Shown piece by piece: positions 46,331 to 58,647 of a stretch of 64,000 nucleotides of DNA. The stretch comes from Aegilops tauschii subsp. strangulata. Lineage: Eukaryota; Streptophyta; Magnoliopsida; Poales; Poaceae. Location: contig NC_053035.3 of the NCBI RefSeq assembly GCF_002575655.3, positions 95,133,322 to 95,197,321 on the forward strand. Reading direction: 5' to 3'. A model generated the notes under the pieces. The model was given only the letters and a program-made list of their open reading frames with translations, was not told the DNA's origin and did no database searches. The first letter of the stretch is position 1, and each line of letters begins with the position of its first letter. Position numbers and translations under genes: made by a program.

Positions 46331-47383
46331 CTGGTAGAGTTGATTGTTGACTAAGTTTCTTTTTTGAGAAACCTTGTGTACGCTTGAACTTAGTAGGCCC
46401 ACAAGTCAACCTCCAAATCTGTGGCAGACAACATAAAGCCCATTTGTTATTTTTTATAATTTGCAGCCCATTTGCTAATTCTTAAGTAATTTATTACAGC
46501 CCATTTTCTGCCTAGGACCACGGTCAAAAAGTCAACCTTATTTTGCATATTTCGGTGGAGTCCGAACTGTTGTAATCCCGAAATGATAAACATTTTTTTA
46601 AGAACTTATTGATTTGCCAAAAAAATCGTTTTGTTTTTGTAAGCAATAAGACGTGGGACAATTGAGTTGGTTTAAGGGAAAACCAGTGGTAAAAAAATCA
46701 GCGCTGGGTGGGAAAAAACAACAAAAATAAGGATGTAAATATGAAAAGGGAATTTTATGTGCTTTCAATATAATGATACGTGTATATGAACTAGTAAAAC
46801 TATAGGTAGAGATTAGAAAACGGATGTAGGACATGCGTTTCAAGATGAAAATAGAACTGGGCTGTGTGTTTGATTCAGTAAAAAAACTACATGCGGATGT
46901 TGTAAGACAAAATATAACTAACGCTGGCGGGCCAGAGGCCAGTAAATACCTGCTGGATCTTTGTGCCCCGTTGTCGTCATGGGCTGGGCCTGTTAAAAAC
47001 AAAACCAACCCTGGGCAGTCTACAGCCCAGTTGAAACTTGCTCAACCTGAAAAAACAATATACATGCTCAATAAACGAGAGAATTCTGCAAGTACAGACT
47101 GATAACTGGGATGCCGCACGGATATTGTTTTTTATCGTGATAATAAGTGCATGCACTTGTTTCGAAAAAATTGGAGAACTGGGAATTCGAACGGCGGGTG
47201 CTTATGCTACCCATCAAATAAAAATCAGGTGCCTGAAAATTCGTTTCGAAACAAATGATTCAGCTTTATATCCACGTTCACCCTCGGCATGATGGTTGGA
47301 AGCAAATGCAAGTTCATACCAAAAGATCGTTAACAACAATACCAACTTGCGGACGACAAGGTAGTACAACTACCAATACCAAA

Positions 47384-48115
47384 CTAACTTATAATGTTTT
47401 TACTCCTGGCCCTACTGTTCGTCTGGTAGAAAATCTTGCAGAGGACCAGCTCCCGCTCCTTCTCTTACTCCAGGTCCCCGAGGTGGTACTGGTGCATCAC
47501 CCAGTTGTTCCTCTGCTGGTCGAAGTTCTTGTTGGTGTGGAGCACCAGAACCTTTTTTGCTGCCCGTCTGCCGGCCGTTGATTGCCGGTCTTGTGCCACA
47601 TCGCGTGCATGCCGCACTCCGACTGTATCTTGCGACGCGTCCATGTGCCCCTTTTGAACGCCCTGGAATTGCGCTGGAAGAAATGCTTCCTTAGGCCACT
47701 CAGTGTGATACCTGCAGTATTGTGGAATACAGGTTTTAGTGTACCTAGTTGGCATTTTCATAACATCTTTGGCATGTTGCAGTCACTTGTTTCACTTTTT
47801 ATTAACTATCAAATTGTAATTGTTTCACCAAGTCTACGTCTAAAAAGAAAAATAGAGCTATAAACAAAGGAATATGTTTGTGCAAGTAGACGGCCGATCG
47901 GTGTCTTACCTGGAAGTTTCTCAGGTTGGGTGTAGCATATGTCGTGCTCGCTGTCGATGGTTGGTATGAACAAATCGATGAGAGACCGAAATCTCGCGCT
48001 GTCAGCACTCACTTTGGCCTCAAGGTGCTCGATCAGCTCCTGATCCGTGGGATCGAACTTGACGCCAGCCGGCAGCACCGGCCAATCCTTCTTCGACTTG
48101 CATCGGTAATTCCAG
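47384..48115 (-). pseudogene. NAC-domain transcription factor pseudogene (SOG1/NAC008-like)
   Basis: NAC proteins are plant transcription factors. Exon 1 (to a GT donor at 47909) encodes [20 protein letters not shown] and [12 protein letters not shown], matching NAC subdomains A and B in the form I associate with the SOG1/NAC008 group. Exon 2 starts at 47711 after CTGCAG; phase is kept. It encodes LRKHFFQRNSRAFKRG, RRKIQSECGMHAMWHKTGN, then shifts frame near 47560 to KKVLVLHTNKNF and NNWVMHQYHLGDLE. A TAA at 47465-47467 stops it just before EKERELVLCKIFYQT, which is still readable to a stop at 47384-47386. The N-terminal exons are absent. It is a truncated, disabled copy. Confidence 0.8.
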
Positions 48116-48601
48116 TTATATGGTACTCAATGTATGATCAATCGACTATTTTAAGTGAATGATGAAAGATTTCGACAGATAAGTGGTACTCCAAATCTGA
48201 AGTCCAGAATACCCGAACACGCCGCCGGGATTCTTGTGTCACCTCACGCGCAGCGTGTTGTCACGTCAATTCAATGTGTGGACATGATGAATAATTTGAC
48301 CGACGTATACTAGTACTGCTACTGTACTACTTACTAGTCATATTTAGTGTCACAATTTATACATAGGTTTAACTAACAAGTACGGACTTGAAGCCTAACT
48401 GATATATATATATATGTATATATGGCTTCTGCACAGCATCTCCATCACCATTATCAGTACATCCTACGTAGGTGAGTTAGGATGCACTTGATCCCAGGAA
48501 GGTATCTATCCTTCAAACCAGAGGAGTGCATCAAACTAACAACAGTACATAATATCCAACAAAAGAGGGTCGTGCTACAGCAGCAGAATACATGGCTCAG
48601 T

Positions 48602-50456
48602 CTAGATATCAGCACGAATCAAGTTGTGCATATTTGTTGTTGGCATGAACCACATCGCCGCATGTCGGGTTTGCAAAAGCCATCCATCGCATGGAAGCTT
48701 GATGCCTTTCACACACTGAAGATTATCTGGCAACAAGCTGTGTCGACGAATCTCTGGATATGGTGATTCATGAAACCCATGGTATGATGTGTAAACACAG
48801 GCCCCCCTCGCAAATGGAAGTTGCATAGCATAGTAATCATCGCCGGTGATATGATCGATGATTGGTTGGATGATCGGATAATTGAGCCCGAGGAACAAGG
48901 AGTGGTTGTCGAGGCTGTAAACCCGCCTCCAGTTGAATACGCCTGGCCCAACGGAGCTGGGATCTTTCTCGAACACGAAGCAGCCATAGCCATCAATGTC
49001 ACGAACGCCCCACGCATTGTACTGCATGTGGTTTGATGTAATGGTTTGGTCAATTTGGTACGTGCGAATGAGCATCAAATGACCGCCGTCAGCTGAACGA
49101 GCGATAAACCACCACCCATCGGCTGGTATGATTCCAGGTCCTGGAATCATGAAGGCCAGCGCATTTGCGTCTGCTGCAACAATTCAAATTGGAGACCAAA
49201 AGAACAAAAATAAACAATCATGTTCAGAGTATGTGTGGAATTAAGATTATTATAACAGTGACACATATCATAGACAGAGAATTGCAATGTCGTGGTCATA
49301 ATCATACCCCAAGTTAAAAAATAAGCCAATGGCTTTCATATTCTAGCAATATGTCATGGTTCAAACATCATCTAACAATGAGAGGAAAACAGCGATGACA
49401 GCGCCTACTCATATTCTACCATAGCACTTACTACTACTGTTCTCATATCAACTCTAAGCAATAACATGTGTTGTTATAAAAATCTTGTAAATGAGAGTAA
49501 CATATAGCAATCATGATGTTATGCTCATAATATGTATTCTAACAATCATTAGATGCCAATTGTTCTCATATCAACTCTAACAATAACATGTGTGGTCATA
49601 AAAATCTAGGAAATGAGAGGAACATATAGCAATGATCTGGTTATAGACATGCTATGCATTCTAAATTTGTAACAAATGAACAGGTAGTCGTATTCATAAG
49701 GTAAAAATGAGATGAGATAGAACAATTACACGACGATAGATTCCACCAGTATAGGCAGCCAATCTGTGCGTCGACCGCGTAAACGATGCCATCGTGCACT
49801 ATAGCATCAGACAGAAATGTTGCCTCAACAGGATTGATGATGAGCCATAACCATGTATGGCGACCGGATTCCAGATAGACTAATCCCATGTTGAACAAGG
49901 CAATGAGCTTCTAATCCATGTAGTCTTCTGATGGTGTGGGCACTTCGCAGATTACAACTTTCTGCAAATAGAGGTCGAGCCAAAAGCTTGACGCGTCTCG
50001 TGCGTAGTAGGCAGGAGTGTCCGGCGGGCCGTGAGGCTCAATGGCGGCGGTATCCAACGATGGAAGGGTGATCTCTCGCTGGGTGTAGATATCCACGAGA
50101 TGCCACGGACTACCGGTGTGGTGGATGAGGACGATCCAGTTGGCCTTCATGCCCGCCCAGTAGTGGCCGCGCATGAAGGACAGGTGGACGGGTAGTGGTA
50201 GCATGACGAGGGGCACCACGGCAACCTCCGTAGGATCGTCAAGTCGGTGTCTGGGCCACCTGCGAGGATCGGGCATCAGCAAGCAGGGTGTCTTGAAAAG
50301 AGCCGGCCGTTTGCAGATGAGTAGACGGTACAAAGACACCGAGCATGCGGCCAGACGGACGGTGCTGAGTAGGTCCATACGACTACAGATCTGCTCCAAG
50401 AGAACATCGGGGAGGGAATTCCAATCGCGGCTCTGTGTGTCAGTCGGTTCTGCCAT
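48602..50456 (-). pseudogene. F-box/DUF295 gene, two exons, one internal stop
   Basis: F-box proteins link substrates to SCF ubiquitin ligases. Exon 1 is 50456-49730, exon 2 is 49170-48602; the intron (49171-49729) has GT and AG ends and phase is kept, giving 432 codons in all. Residues about 8-45 (WNSLPDVLLEQICSRMDLLS) are an F-box. The rest has the repeats of the grass DUF295 F-box family: FMRGHYWAGMKANWIVL, GIVYAVDAQIGCLYWW, GPGIIPADGWWFIARS, SLDNHSLFLGLNYPI and RGACVYTSYHGFHESPYPEI. Codon 182 is TAG (49911-49913) in SEDYMD-stop-KLIALFNMG; everything else is open. Either a recent pseudogene or a truncated allele. Confidence 0.85.
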
Positions 50457-50459
50457 TGG

Positions 50460-52040
50460 GGTTTTCGGTGCCTGCGAGCCAGCGGGGAAGTGGATTCGGG
50501 CGGGCGAGCGAAGAAGCTTCTCCTCGTGTGGCCGAGCAGTGAGCAGGGGGATATGGTACGCGCGAGCTACCAAGGAAGATGGCGCGGGTGGGCGAGCAGT
50601 GAGCGGGGGTAAATGGTGTGCGGCCGACGATGGGGAAGAGAGGAGGAAGAAGAAGAGAGGAGGAAGAAGAGTGGAAGACGGGGAAGAAAGTGCATTCAAT
50701 CTCAATTCTACTAGTACTACTACCAGGATATACCATCCTTCGGAGTGTAAATAGTTACACCGATGACATGTGGGTCTACCACAACAGGGCCCATATGTCA
50801 GTTAATGGAGGACAGAGGTGCGTAGGCGTATTTGCGGAAGCGAGCTCTACTGGCAAACATGATGGCAGTACTGGGTAAGGCTGATTTAGTAACACCAAAA
50901 AGCTGGTTCAGCTTATTAATTATGTGTCCCATCTGCTGCTGCGTGTATTGTCACTTCACTGCAAAGACTAGTTGAATAGTTCTCTCTGACCGATATGGGG
51001 AATAATGGATCGCGAGGACTTCCTTTCTACAGTATCCCTATGCCTCTACGCTCAATTCACTCATTTTGCTCCGTACCTAGTCACTTGTTGAAATCTATAG
51101 AAAGACAAATACTCCGTATTTGGGAACAGAGGGAGGCTTTTACTCCGTGCTATTTGGGAACAGAGGGAGTATCACCATATGGAGGGAACAGAGGAAGCTT
51201 GAAATATGAACATGTCAATGGGAGGGAGTAAGCCCCATGCATGCATGCATGCATGCAACATGCAACACTCACACGTACACATGGACGCACGCAACACTCA
51301 CGCACCCATGCGGCACACAGCACACGATGCAACACACACGCTCACGCTCAAGTGCTCAACCTACTCCCTACGTCCGTGAAAGACTGTACATTTAGAGATT
51401 TACACATTGACCAGGGCATAATTAACGCCCAAAAGTAGCAGACTTATGTGTGCATGCGACCATTGAGATAAGAAAATTAAATGAAGGCTGTTGCATGCTG
51501 TAATTAAGGATAGACATGTAGCCTATACCTACAGCACAAGTTGGTGCATTAGTCAATCAATATCGATTTAGATTAAAGGCTAAATGCATTGGAAGTGTAG
51601 ATGTACATCATGTACTACACTCTTTGTTTTATAGCCGATGTACACTCTTTGTTGGAAGACCGAGGGAGGACACGTGCATGCACTCACATACACAGCCAGG
51701 GCAGTTCGCGCGCAAGGGTTGGACTCGTGTCGCGCCTGCGTAAAGTTTTGTTTAACTGATTTCTTTGCTCTGCCAACTGACAGGTGGGACCTAGAAACCA
51801 GGTGACAATTTAACCAGTCAACAAAGTGCCACGTCGACTATGTGGCCGGTCAGTAGGGTGCAATACGGTGCTCTACGATGAGCTAGTGATCGTATAATCG
51901 CCGCAAAACTATATATAGTGACCGTAAAGAGCATATTGTTACATACGTTGACCGCCAGTGTATTTTTCTCGTTTCAAATTAAGCCATATTAATCGAAAAG
52001 GACACAGTATGGACAACTACTACTAGTACTAGTACTGCTT
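50460..52040. other. Upstream and intergenic region of the F-box pseudogene
   Basis: It holds degenerate Stowaway-like pieces (GGAACAGAGGGAG at about 51125 and 51160), a GCATGCATGC run (51238-51260) and ACACGC-rich simple sequence. No gene is seen. Confidence 0.55.
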
Positions 52041-52041
52041 T

Positions 52042-52370
52042 GATGTGTCCCGTCAACTCCCCGAACGAGGAGAAGCTTGCTTACTACGCCTCTCCCTCGC
52101 CCACGTGCGCGGTGGTTCGCAGGACGAGGAGAGGGTTTTGACTACAGCGCCCTCTCCCTCTCCCTCGCCCTCGCCCTCGCCCTCGCGGTGGACGTGCAGC
52201 AGTTCAATCGGTGTCAGATTGCCAGAAGCATATTGTACTGTAGTATCATCATTGTTGGACCTTCCGAAGAGGCGAAGAGCCAAGTGCAAGGTTCACACGA
52301 GTACGAACTGTTGAACCTCCTGAAGAGGCAAAGAGCCAAGCGCAAGTTTTTATAGGAGTTGTCGTCCTAG
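52042..52370 (+). repeat. Second copy of the segment at 32090-32640
   Basis: Landmarks GAGGAGAAGCTTGCTTACTA, GTGGACGTGCAGCAGTTCA and CCGAAGAGGCGAAGAGCCAA are in the same order as at 32090-32640. It lacks the MITE piece and has a CTCGCC-repeat instead. It ends about 200 bp from the 3' end of the F-box gene. Confidence 0.8.
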
Positions 52371-52575
52371 TAGGAGTGTACTACAACTATAGCGAACGAT
52401 GCTACTGTATGATGCCGCCACGTCACGTATATCCAAAGCTGGGCCACCTTTTTTTCTCAAAGAGCATGTTGGAGCCCGTGCAACAACCACACAAGTTGCA
52501 CGTGCACATAACAAATTTACTAGTAATAAATTCTAAAGGACAAATGCCAGTATGCCACACAAGTTCATCTCCAAT

Positions 52576-54440
52576 TCATGTGATAAATTTGTGCACGACT
52601 AGTCTACATATATTCACAGCGCTACCGTTCACAATTACCGTACTCCACTTACACGTTATAGATGGGCTACATGTCCTCCTCCAGGTGTTCTTCATGGATG
52701 GCACGATCCATAGCGGTGGGCAACGGGAATCATTGTCGCAGCTTTCTAGTCCGGTTCCACACGATGGAGACTCATCCAAGCTGAAGCAGCATAAATCAGG
52801 GATAGCGTGTCCCAGCATGTCGTTCATCCGGCGGTGCGCACTGAAGACACAACCATGCTTCATGAACGGTAGGCCTTCCGTGTCGTGCACGGAAGGTGGC
52901 ATCCGCTTCACAATGGGGTAGCTGTCCCCGATGAAAAGCGAGTACTCTCCAAGAGTGTTCCTCGGCACCCACGTAGCATCACGGGGGTCGAACTCGGCGC
53001 CGTTGATCTGGTACACGCGGCATCCCAGATCTGCACACATGGTGACGTACATAGTCAAGGTCCATGCATAATAATGTTGTGCTCAAATATGGCGGTCAGT
53101 AATACTGTGCAGCAAATAGTACTACTCCGGTATATAGGAAGTAAAATAACCGGCTTATTATATATAGCCACTCTTGGCTACATGGATAATATAGTAAGAC
53201 ATGGAAAAACAAAAATGGTGGCAGCTAGTGGGTTCAAGTCTTCAAGGGCCTAGCTAGCTATACGCGTCCTCCAAGGTAAAAAGTACTCCTACTAGTACTA
53301 CAAATTATACTACTAGTACAACAATGAAAGTGAAGGCGAGAGGGTTAAAAAATGGAATACCTGGGTAGATGGTGACGGTCCGATCGTGGTAGATTGTGTG
53401 ACCATGTTGCACATCAGTGGTACCATGGGTAACGACTGCTAAGATAGTTGATCCCAATATGCCAAAGTCAGCTACAAGGTTCCAGGTTAGACCGAATCGC
53501 GGATGCAAATGCACATCCAGGATCGGCGATCTTATTTTGATCGGGGGATGACTGGTCCCTGCAAAATAATGGAGTACCGTTAGGGATGCAAATGATGGTT
53601 TGTGCATTCCGTTTGTAATCTCCCGTACCGTAGGATGGCAACCAGATGAAACAAGTCCCCTGGCTTGTCACCGCGAAGATGCGGCCTAGATGGCGCACAG
53701 CGTCTTCGAACGTGTAGGGGTACAAATCTGCCGCCGCCAACATGCGCCAGCCTCTGCCGTTACTGCCTCTTGCATTGATGGCAATCCTTATGTCGAACAT
53801 CGCGATGAGATAGTAATCGTCGTAGTCGCGTCGCTTTGTCGGCGGGTCTGCAATTGCTATATTCTTCAATCTCATGTAGGCATCATCATACGTATTCAAG
53901 CCCAGCCAGTCCGGAAGGCCGATCCCAATGGTGGAGAAGGGGTCTACCGGAACGGCCGCACTGCTGTGGATGTTGTGCAAAATGATGGTGGTATCCGGCC
54001 GGAGGTATGCAAGCCAATCTTCGTTGGCACCGACCCAGACCTATATATAAGACGATGGGCAGCGGAGAAATTACGGGATGGAAATGGAATAACTATGTAC
54101 TACATGATCAAACTCCATTACTGACCTGCTCATCGGACAAAATCCAACTACCTCTCAACGTCAGCAACTCTAGCGGAGTCAACGTGCAACCATGGCCAGG
54201 GAGCGGTGGACTGTTCGAAGGATTGTCCCATAGAAGAACCTTCTCCTCGAGGACGCATGGAAGACCAACAAGCATGGCCTTTTCCCAAGCCTGTTTAAGC
54301 AGCGTCTTGAAAAAGTTGGTGCAGGAAGCACCGAGTCTTGCGGCGGTGAGGACGTCGGAGCGGCGTGCGATTTCTCCCAGAGGATTGTCGTCCAAGGTCT
54401 CCCAGCCCCGACGAGGAGGAGAACCGCCTGGCGAATCCAT
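52576..54440 (-). CDS. F-box/DUF295-like protein, four exons, open
   Basis: Exons 54440-54126, 54040-53629, 53558-53361 and 53030-52576 join into 460 codons with a stop at 52576; all three introns have GT and AG ends and phases agree. Start is MDSPGGSPPRRGWETLDDN, the first ATG before an F-box-like stretch (GEIARRSDVLTAARLGASC). Then come the DUF295 parts: LTLRGSWILSDEQ, DWLAYLRPDTTIILHN, RLKNIAIADPPTKRRDYDD, AVRHLGRIFAVTSQGTCF, PRNTLGEYSLFIGDSYPI and KHGCVFSAHRRMND. An SCF adaptor role follows from the family. It has the same strand and layout as the gene at 48602-50456, so the two probably arose by tandem duplication. Expression is untested; the last ~60 residues look unlike the family and may be a late extension. 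Confidence 0.82.
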
Positions 54441-54599
54441 GGGAGCAGCGACGAACTGCCTTCTCTTCGGGGGGAGGGGAACTGGCGAGGAGGAGATAAG
54501 AGCGTAGTAACCGCAGGGTCTCGTCCCTTCCAACTGTAGATCGTTCCTCAGCGAAGGGGTGAGGCTATTATTTACTACTAGTACTAGCATTATGGAACG

Positions 54600-55758
54600 T
54601 TATGGGATTGCATTATACTGTAAATAATAGCACTAGTAAGAAATTTTTGGCACTAGGTAGTAGTTTTTGGCTTGGATTAAGAAATTTTGGGTATGTTTTT
54701 GCCATTTTTTGTACACGCCAACTAGTGTCAAAAAACGTCTTACATTATGTGACGGAGGAGTACGTACTCGTATTGTAGCAGTACTAGTACTACTTTTCTC
54801 AACTAGTAGTGCGATGTACTGTACTTCTAGTGGTCTAGCATAGTGCACCAGTTTTGAACTCTTGAATCTCAGGGCCAAGGAGCTACAGTTGGAAGTGGAG
54901 GGTACTACTGTTCTCTAGAACCATCGCTGTACTATCAATGCAGGGGAAGTACACCTGCGTAGTGGCCTAGTGTACTCTCGGTGCTCTATTCAGCCGCTCC
55001 TCTCACGTAGCTGGCCTACTCAGCTGCTCCTCTCATGCACACACTAGCTGCCTGTTTATCAGCGACAGTTACTGCGGGGGAAGAACATTTGAGTTATTTG
55101 ATACAGCGAGACTAGGCTTTTCGCTTCCATTTGTGGAGGTGTAATGGATCTCGTCGAACTTTGTTAGCAGTTCCTTCTTTAGGAATGAGATGAAGCAAAG
55201 CTTTTGCCTCCGTTTCAAAAAAAACACATCAAGAGGAATTTCTTTTATAGTAGAGCCGATAATGGAGTGAAGTCCATGCGTGCAACGCCACAAGCTACAG
55301 AGTAGTAGTAGAGCACTTTACGTACACAGCCATATTACACAGTTCCCAATGCCCCGCCAGGCTTTTCCGGCTCCTCGGGCTTAATTGGGAGGTGCTAGTT
55401 TAAATATGCTACTAGCTGGAAGCTGCAAGCGAGGTGCGGCTAGGGCGAGCACGCGAGCCACGGGATGCTGGGAAGGAAAACCCGTTCACGTGGCTAGGCT
55501 GTCCAGTGCACCCAGATTGTGGGGCCGCCCGTCCGTTTGACTTCAAAACTCAAACTACCCGTGTAAAATATTGGCTCGCAGCGAAGTGTAGTAGTACTAT
55601 TTTTTAAAAAAAAGGCCGCCGTGCGTTCGGCCGGGATCGAACCCACAAAACAAGGTATACACTCCCGCGACCACTAGTAGTACTCGTTGGAGTACAACGC
55701 AACCTAGAATCGCCTTTTGTCGCTAGTAGTACGTACATTGTTCCTTACAAGAAACCCC
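54600..55758. other. Intergenic stretch without recognised gene
   Basis: A ~58-bp segment (about 54659-54717, starting GTAGTTTTTGGCTTGGATTA) recurs at about 56769-56826. TAGTAGTACT-like short repeats are frequent. No protein is recognised. Confidence 0.55.
55610..55695 (-). other. tRNA-like Pol III promoter remnant with T-run
   Basis: On the minus strand CTAGTGGTCGCGGG (A-box-like) is followed by GGGTTCGATCCCGGCC (good B box) and then a run of nine T, a Pol III stop. The piece between the boxes does not fold as a tRNA. A SINE remnant is the best guess. Confidence 0.4.
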
Positions 55759-55761
55759 TAA

Positions 55762-56046
55762 GAGCATGGTTAATAGTATAGCCAGCTGCTGGCTATAAGC
55801 CAGTGCCATGTCATCTACAGCCCATCTTATAGCCAACATGTACAATAATAGATCAAAAGAGTGTACTACTTTTTTATTATGTGGCCCACTTCTAATTCTC
55901 ACAAAGTGCCTAGGAGCACGTGCTAGAGCTGGCTCTTCACGAAGAGCCTGCTTACCTTCTCTCTCCTCTTCTCTTTCCTCCAACTAAGCAGAAATATGCT
56001 AGTTTATTTCTTATAGCCCGCTGACTCAGCTCTATTGTACTTGCTC
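55762..56046. mobile_element. Tourist-like MITE, 285 bp, TAA target duplication
   Basis: GAGCATGGTTAATAGTATAG at the left and, reversed, GAGCAAGTACAATAGAGCTG at the right are inverted ends; TAA flanks both (55759-55761, 56047-56049). This fits PIF/Harbinger-derived MITEs. Confidence 0.85.
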
Positions 56047-56049
56047 TAA

Positions 56050-57048
56050 TAATGCAAGAAACCACTAAAATGCCAAGAAACTACTACCACTTGCATACGT
56101 GGCAGACTTAAGATAAGACTACCTTATCAACCATTATACATGCTCTTACCAACAAAAATCCTCGAGTGACCTCCTACCTCCGGCCCGTCCACCTAGTCAT
56201 CCTCGGCCATGGGACGCAGCTACCGCCACCGGCAAAAGGTGAGGTCAAAACCGCCGGCAGTGCGGAGCCCATGTTGCGGCAGCCCGGATGCCAGCTCCGT
56301 CCGGCGCTCGCGGCCGCTAGCTAGCCAAGATAGCTCCGTCCAGCTGCTTGTCTGCAAGGTTTGCTAACTAGATTGGCACGGCAGCGCGGCGGCTTGCTTG
56401 CGCGCGCCGTGCTAAGGCCAGCCATCTGACTCGAGCGAAGGCCAGCGCAGCGGCTTGCTCGCTCGTGAGTCACGCTTGGGCCAGCCTGCCAACCCGTGCG
56501 GAGGCCAGCGCGGCGTCCGGCCCGTCCAGCGGAGCGGCGGCCAACTCGCTCATCACCGGCGCCACCGACGAACACGCATCAGTACTGTTTGAAGTAATGT
56601 TCAGGAAAAAATAATGATTTGAGGGGGAATAACAGGATAGAAGGTCAGATGTGGGTCCCTCATGTCAACGGTCAAACAAAATGTGTTGGTTTAAGCTGCC
56701 TCGTTAGCACGGACGTGTGGGCCAACCCGTCATAAATGGCTTTAAACGAACCTAATCGGTAGGAGTACTAGGTAGTTTTTGGCATGGATTAAGAAATTTT
56801 GGGTATGTTTTTGCTATTTTTTGTACAATAGATTCTTCCTAGGGCTGGTTGAAAGTGGTAGTTTTTGTTAAATACTCTACATATTGTAAGTAGGAGTGAA
56901 AGTTAAGCTTTGGAAGCCAATAAGCAAGGCTAGTTACATAGTGCATATGTGTACATGATTGAAAGTAAATATCAACCATGAGTGACTAATATCTTGATGG
57001 AAAACTCGAAACTATGGAATACTAGGAAAAAATGCATGGTTGGAAATA
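56050..57048. other. Intergenic stretch, GC-rich then AT-rich
   Basis: 56200-56580 is GC-rich with GCCAGCGCGGCGGCTTGCTC-like imperfect repeats that open a minus-strand frame of 84 codons; it resembles no protein. The rest is AT-rich without a gene. Confidence 0.5.
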
Positions 57049-57381
57049 CTAGCAATGTTCATGTCCGTTGCAACGAATCATAATTAGAATAATACTTATT
57101 CACAAACTTGGTACAAAACACTCTAATTTTGATATACATATGTCACTAGAGATATATTATGTTTCAATTAGAATATATTCCTTGGGCTGTTTTGGTGAGG
57201 TCAGGGAGGGATGTGGTTGGTTTTAAGATACTAATTATGGGTTTTTCTGCAAATTGGTAGACAAGTGGGATGTTGGTGAGAAAAGGCAACAACTTACCTC
57301 ACAACCGTTAGATGTAGATCTAATGGTCAGAAACGACGGATGGCAGACACACCAGCATCACCAACTTAGTCTTGTGTAGGA
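57049..57381 (-). mobile_element. Non-autonomous Helitron, minus strand
   Basis: The 3' end on the minus strand is CGTTGCAACGGACATGAACA then TTGCTAG followed by T, with the short palindrome typical of Helitron ends. The 5' side starts TCCTACACAAGACTAAGTTG. No coding sequence. Confidence 0.65.
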
Positions 57382-57384
57382 GTA

Positions 57385-57809
57385 CTAGCAAGATCCGTGC
57401 ATTGCACGGAACATCAAGATGCATTTTTTTATAAAACACTTGTTGTGATTGACCCTTGCGGGAGTAATCCCATGTGTAAAAACTAATGATATCTCGAGAA
57501 ATATGAGATAAGGTAAAGAGGAGTGGGGTGTGGTGGTGGTTGGTGGTCGGACTGAGCGGAGGCATGGGGATTGACGACGCCGGCAGCGGCCACTAGGCCA
57601 GTTTGTTCTAGAGTCTTCCTTTCTTAATTGCTCAACAATGAGGTTTGTTGGAGATAAGGATGAACGAGGGAAGGCCTTGTCTGCAAATGTGGAGACGGAT
57701 GCGGGTATCTTTTAGTTTAATTTCCATCCGTCGGATATAGATCGGACGGTCTATATTGCAAGATGGCACACGTACCATCATCACCAACTCGGTTTTTTAT
57801 AAGAGAAGA
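57385..57809 (-). mobile_element. Second non-autonomous Helitron, minus strand, head-to-tail with the first
   Basis: On the minus strand its 3' end is TTCCGTGCAATGCACGGATC then TTGCTAG and T. The 5' end (about 57809) starts TCTTCTCTTATAAAAAACCG. Both copies share the ACC(G/A)AGTTGGTGATG stretch near the 5' end. The 5' border is less sure. Confidence 0.6.
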
Positions 57810-58119
57810 AATATAGGTATGGAGATAAAAACGTATTATCGATACTTGCTTCCATAAACTAGCATCTACATTATATTCAACGCCTCGGCATGTGGGGCCT
57901 TAGCACAATGACTCGACTGTGTAAAACAAAGATTTTCCCGTCGCCGACAAGGAGGGGGTGACGGCGGCGCGCTTTTTGGTTTGCTCTAGTCCTAGTAGTC
58001 ATACTAGGTGGTCTAAGCACGTGTAGATTTATTCTTTTTCACGTCTCGTGTTCGCCGTACTGCCACGACTGTTGATGAATAGACGGTAAGTTATTCACGG
58101 GGAAACCCTTGTTGAGCGT

Positions 58120-58581
58120 GTTTGCGAGAGAGAGAGAGTGTGTGCGTGTGTGATATGTTAGAGACTGAGGCAATGATAACAGATTCTTTGTGTCTATGTG
58201 TGTGGAGGATAGAGAGAGACATGTACATGGGGCTTTGTGTTGTGTAACGTGGAGACACATATACATAATTAAAGAGTGAGTGTGTGAGATACACATGCGG
58301 ACATGAGGAGAGATGAGGATCCAGATAAATGGGTGTTTGTGCGTGTCTGTGTGTGTTTGTGCACACGTTTGTGTGTGAGAGGGAGAGAGTGTATGTGGAG
58401 TAGAGAGACCACTGATGATGTAAACCTAGTATAAGGGAAGGGGGAATGGTGTGACATGTGTAGTAGCGAGATAGCACGGGTGCGGGCGGGGGGGCAGACT
58501 ATTTGGAAGAGACATCGAGTGTGTGTGTGGGAGAGGGGTGTGAGAGCGAGAGAAAGAGAGAGCTAGCGACGGAGAGAGAGA

Positions 58582-58647
<66 letters not shown>

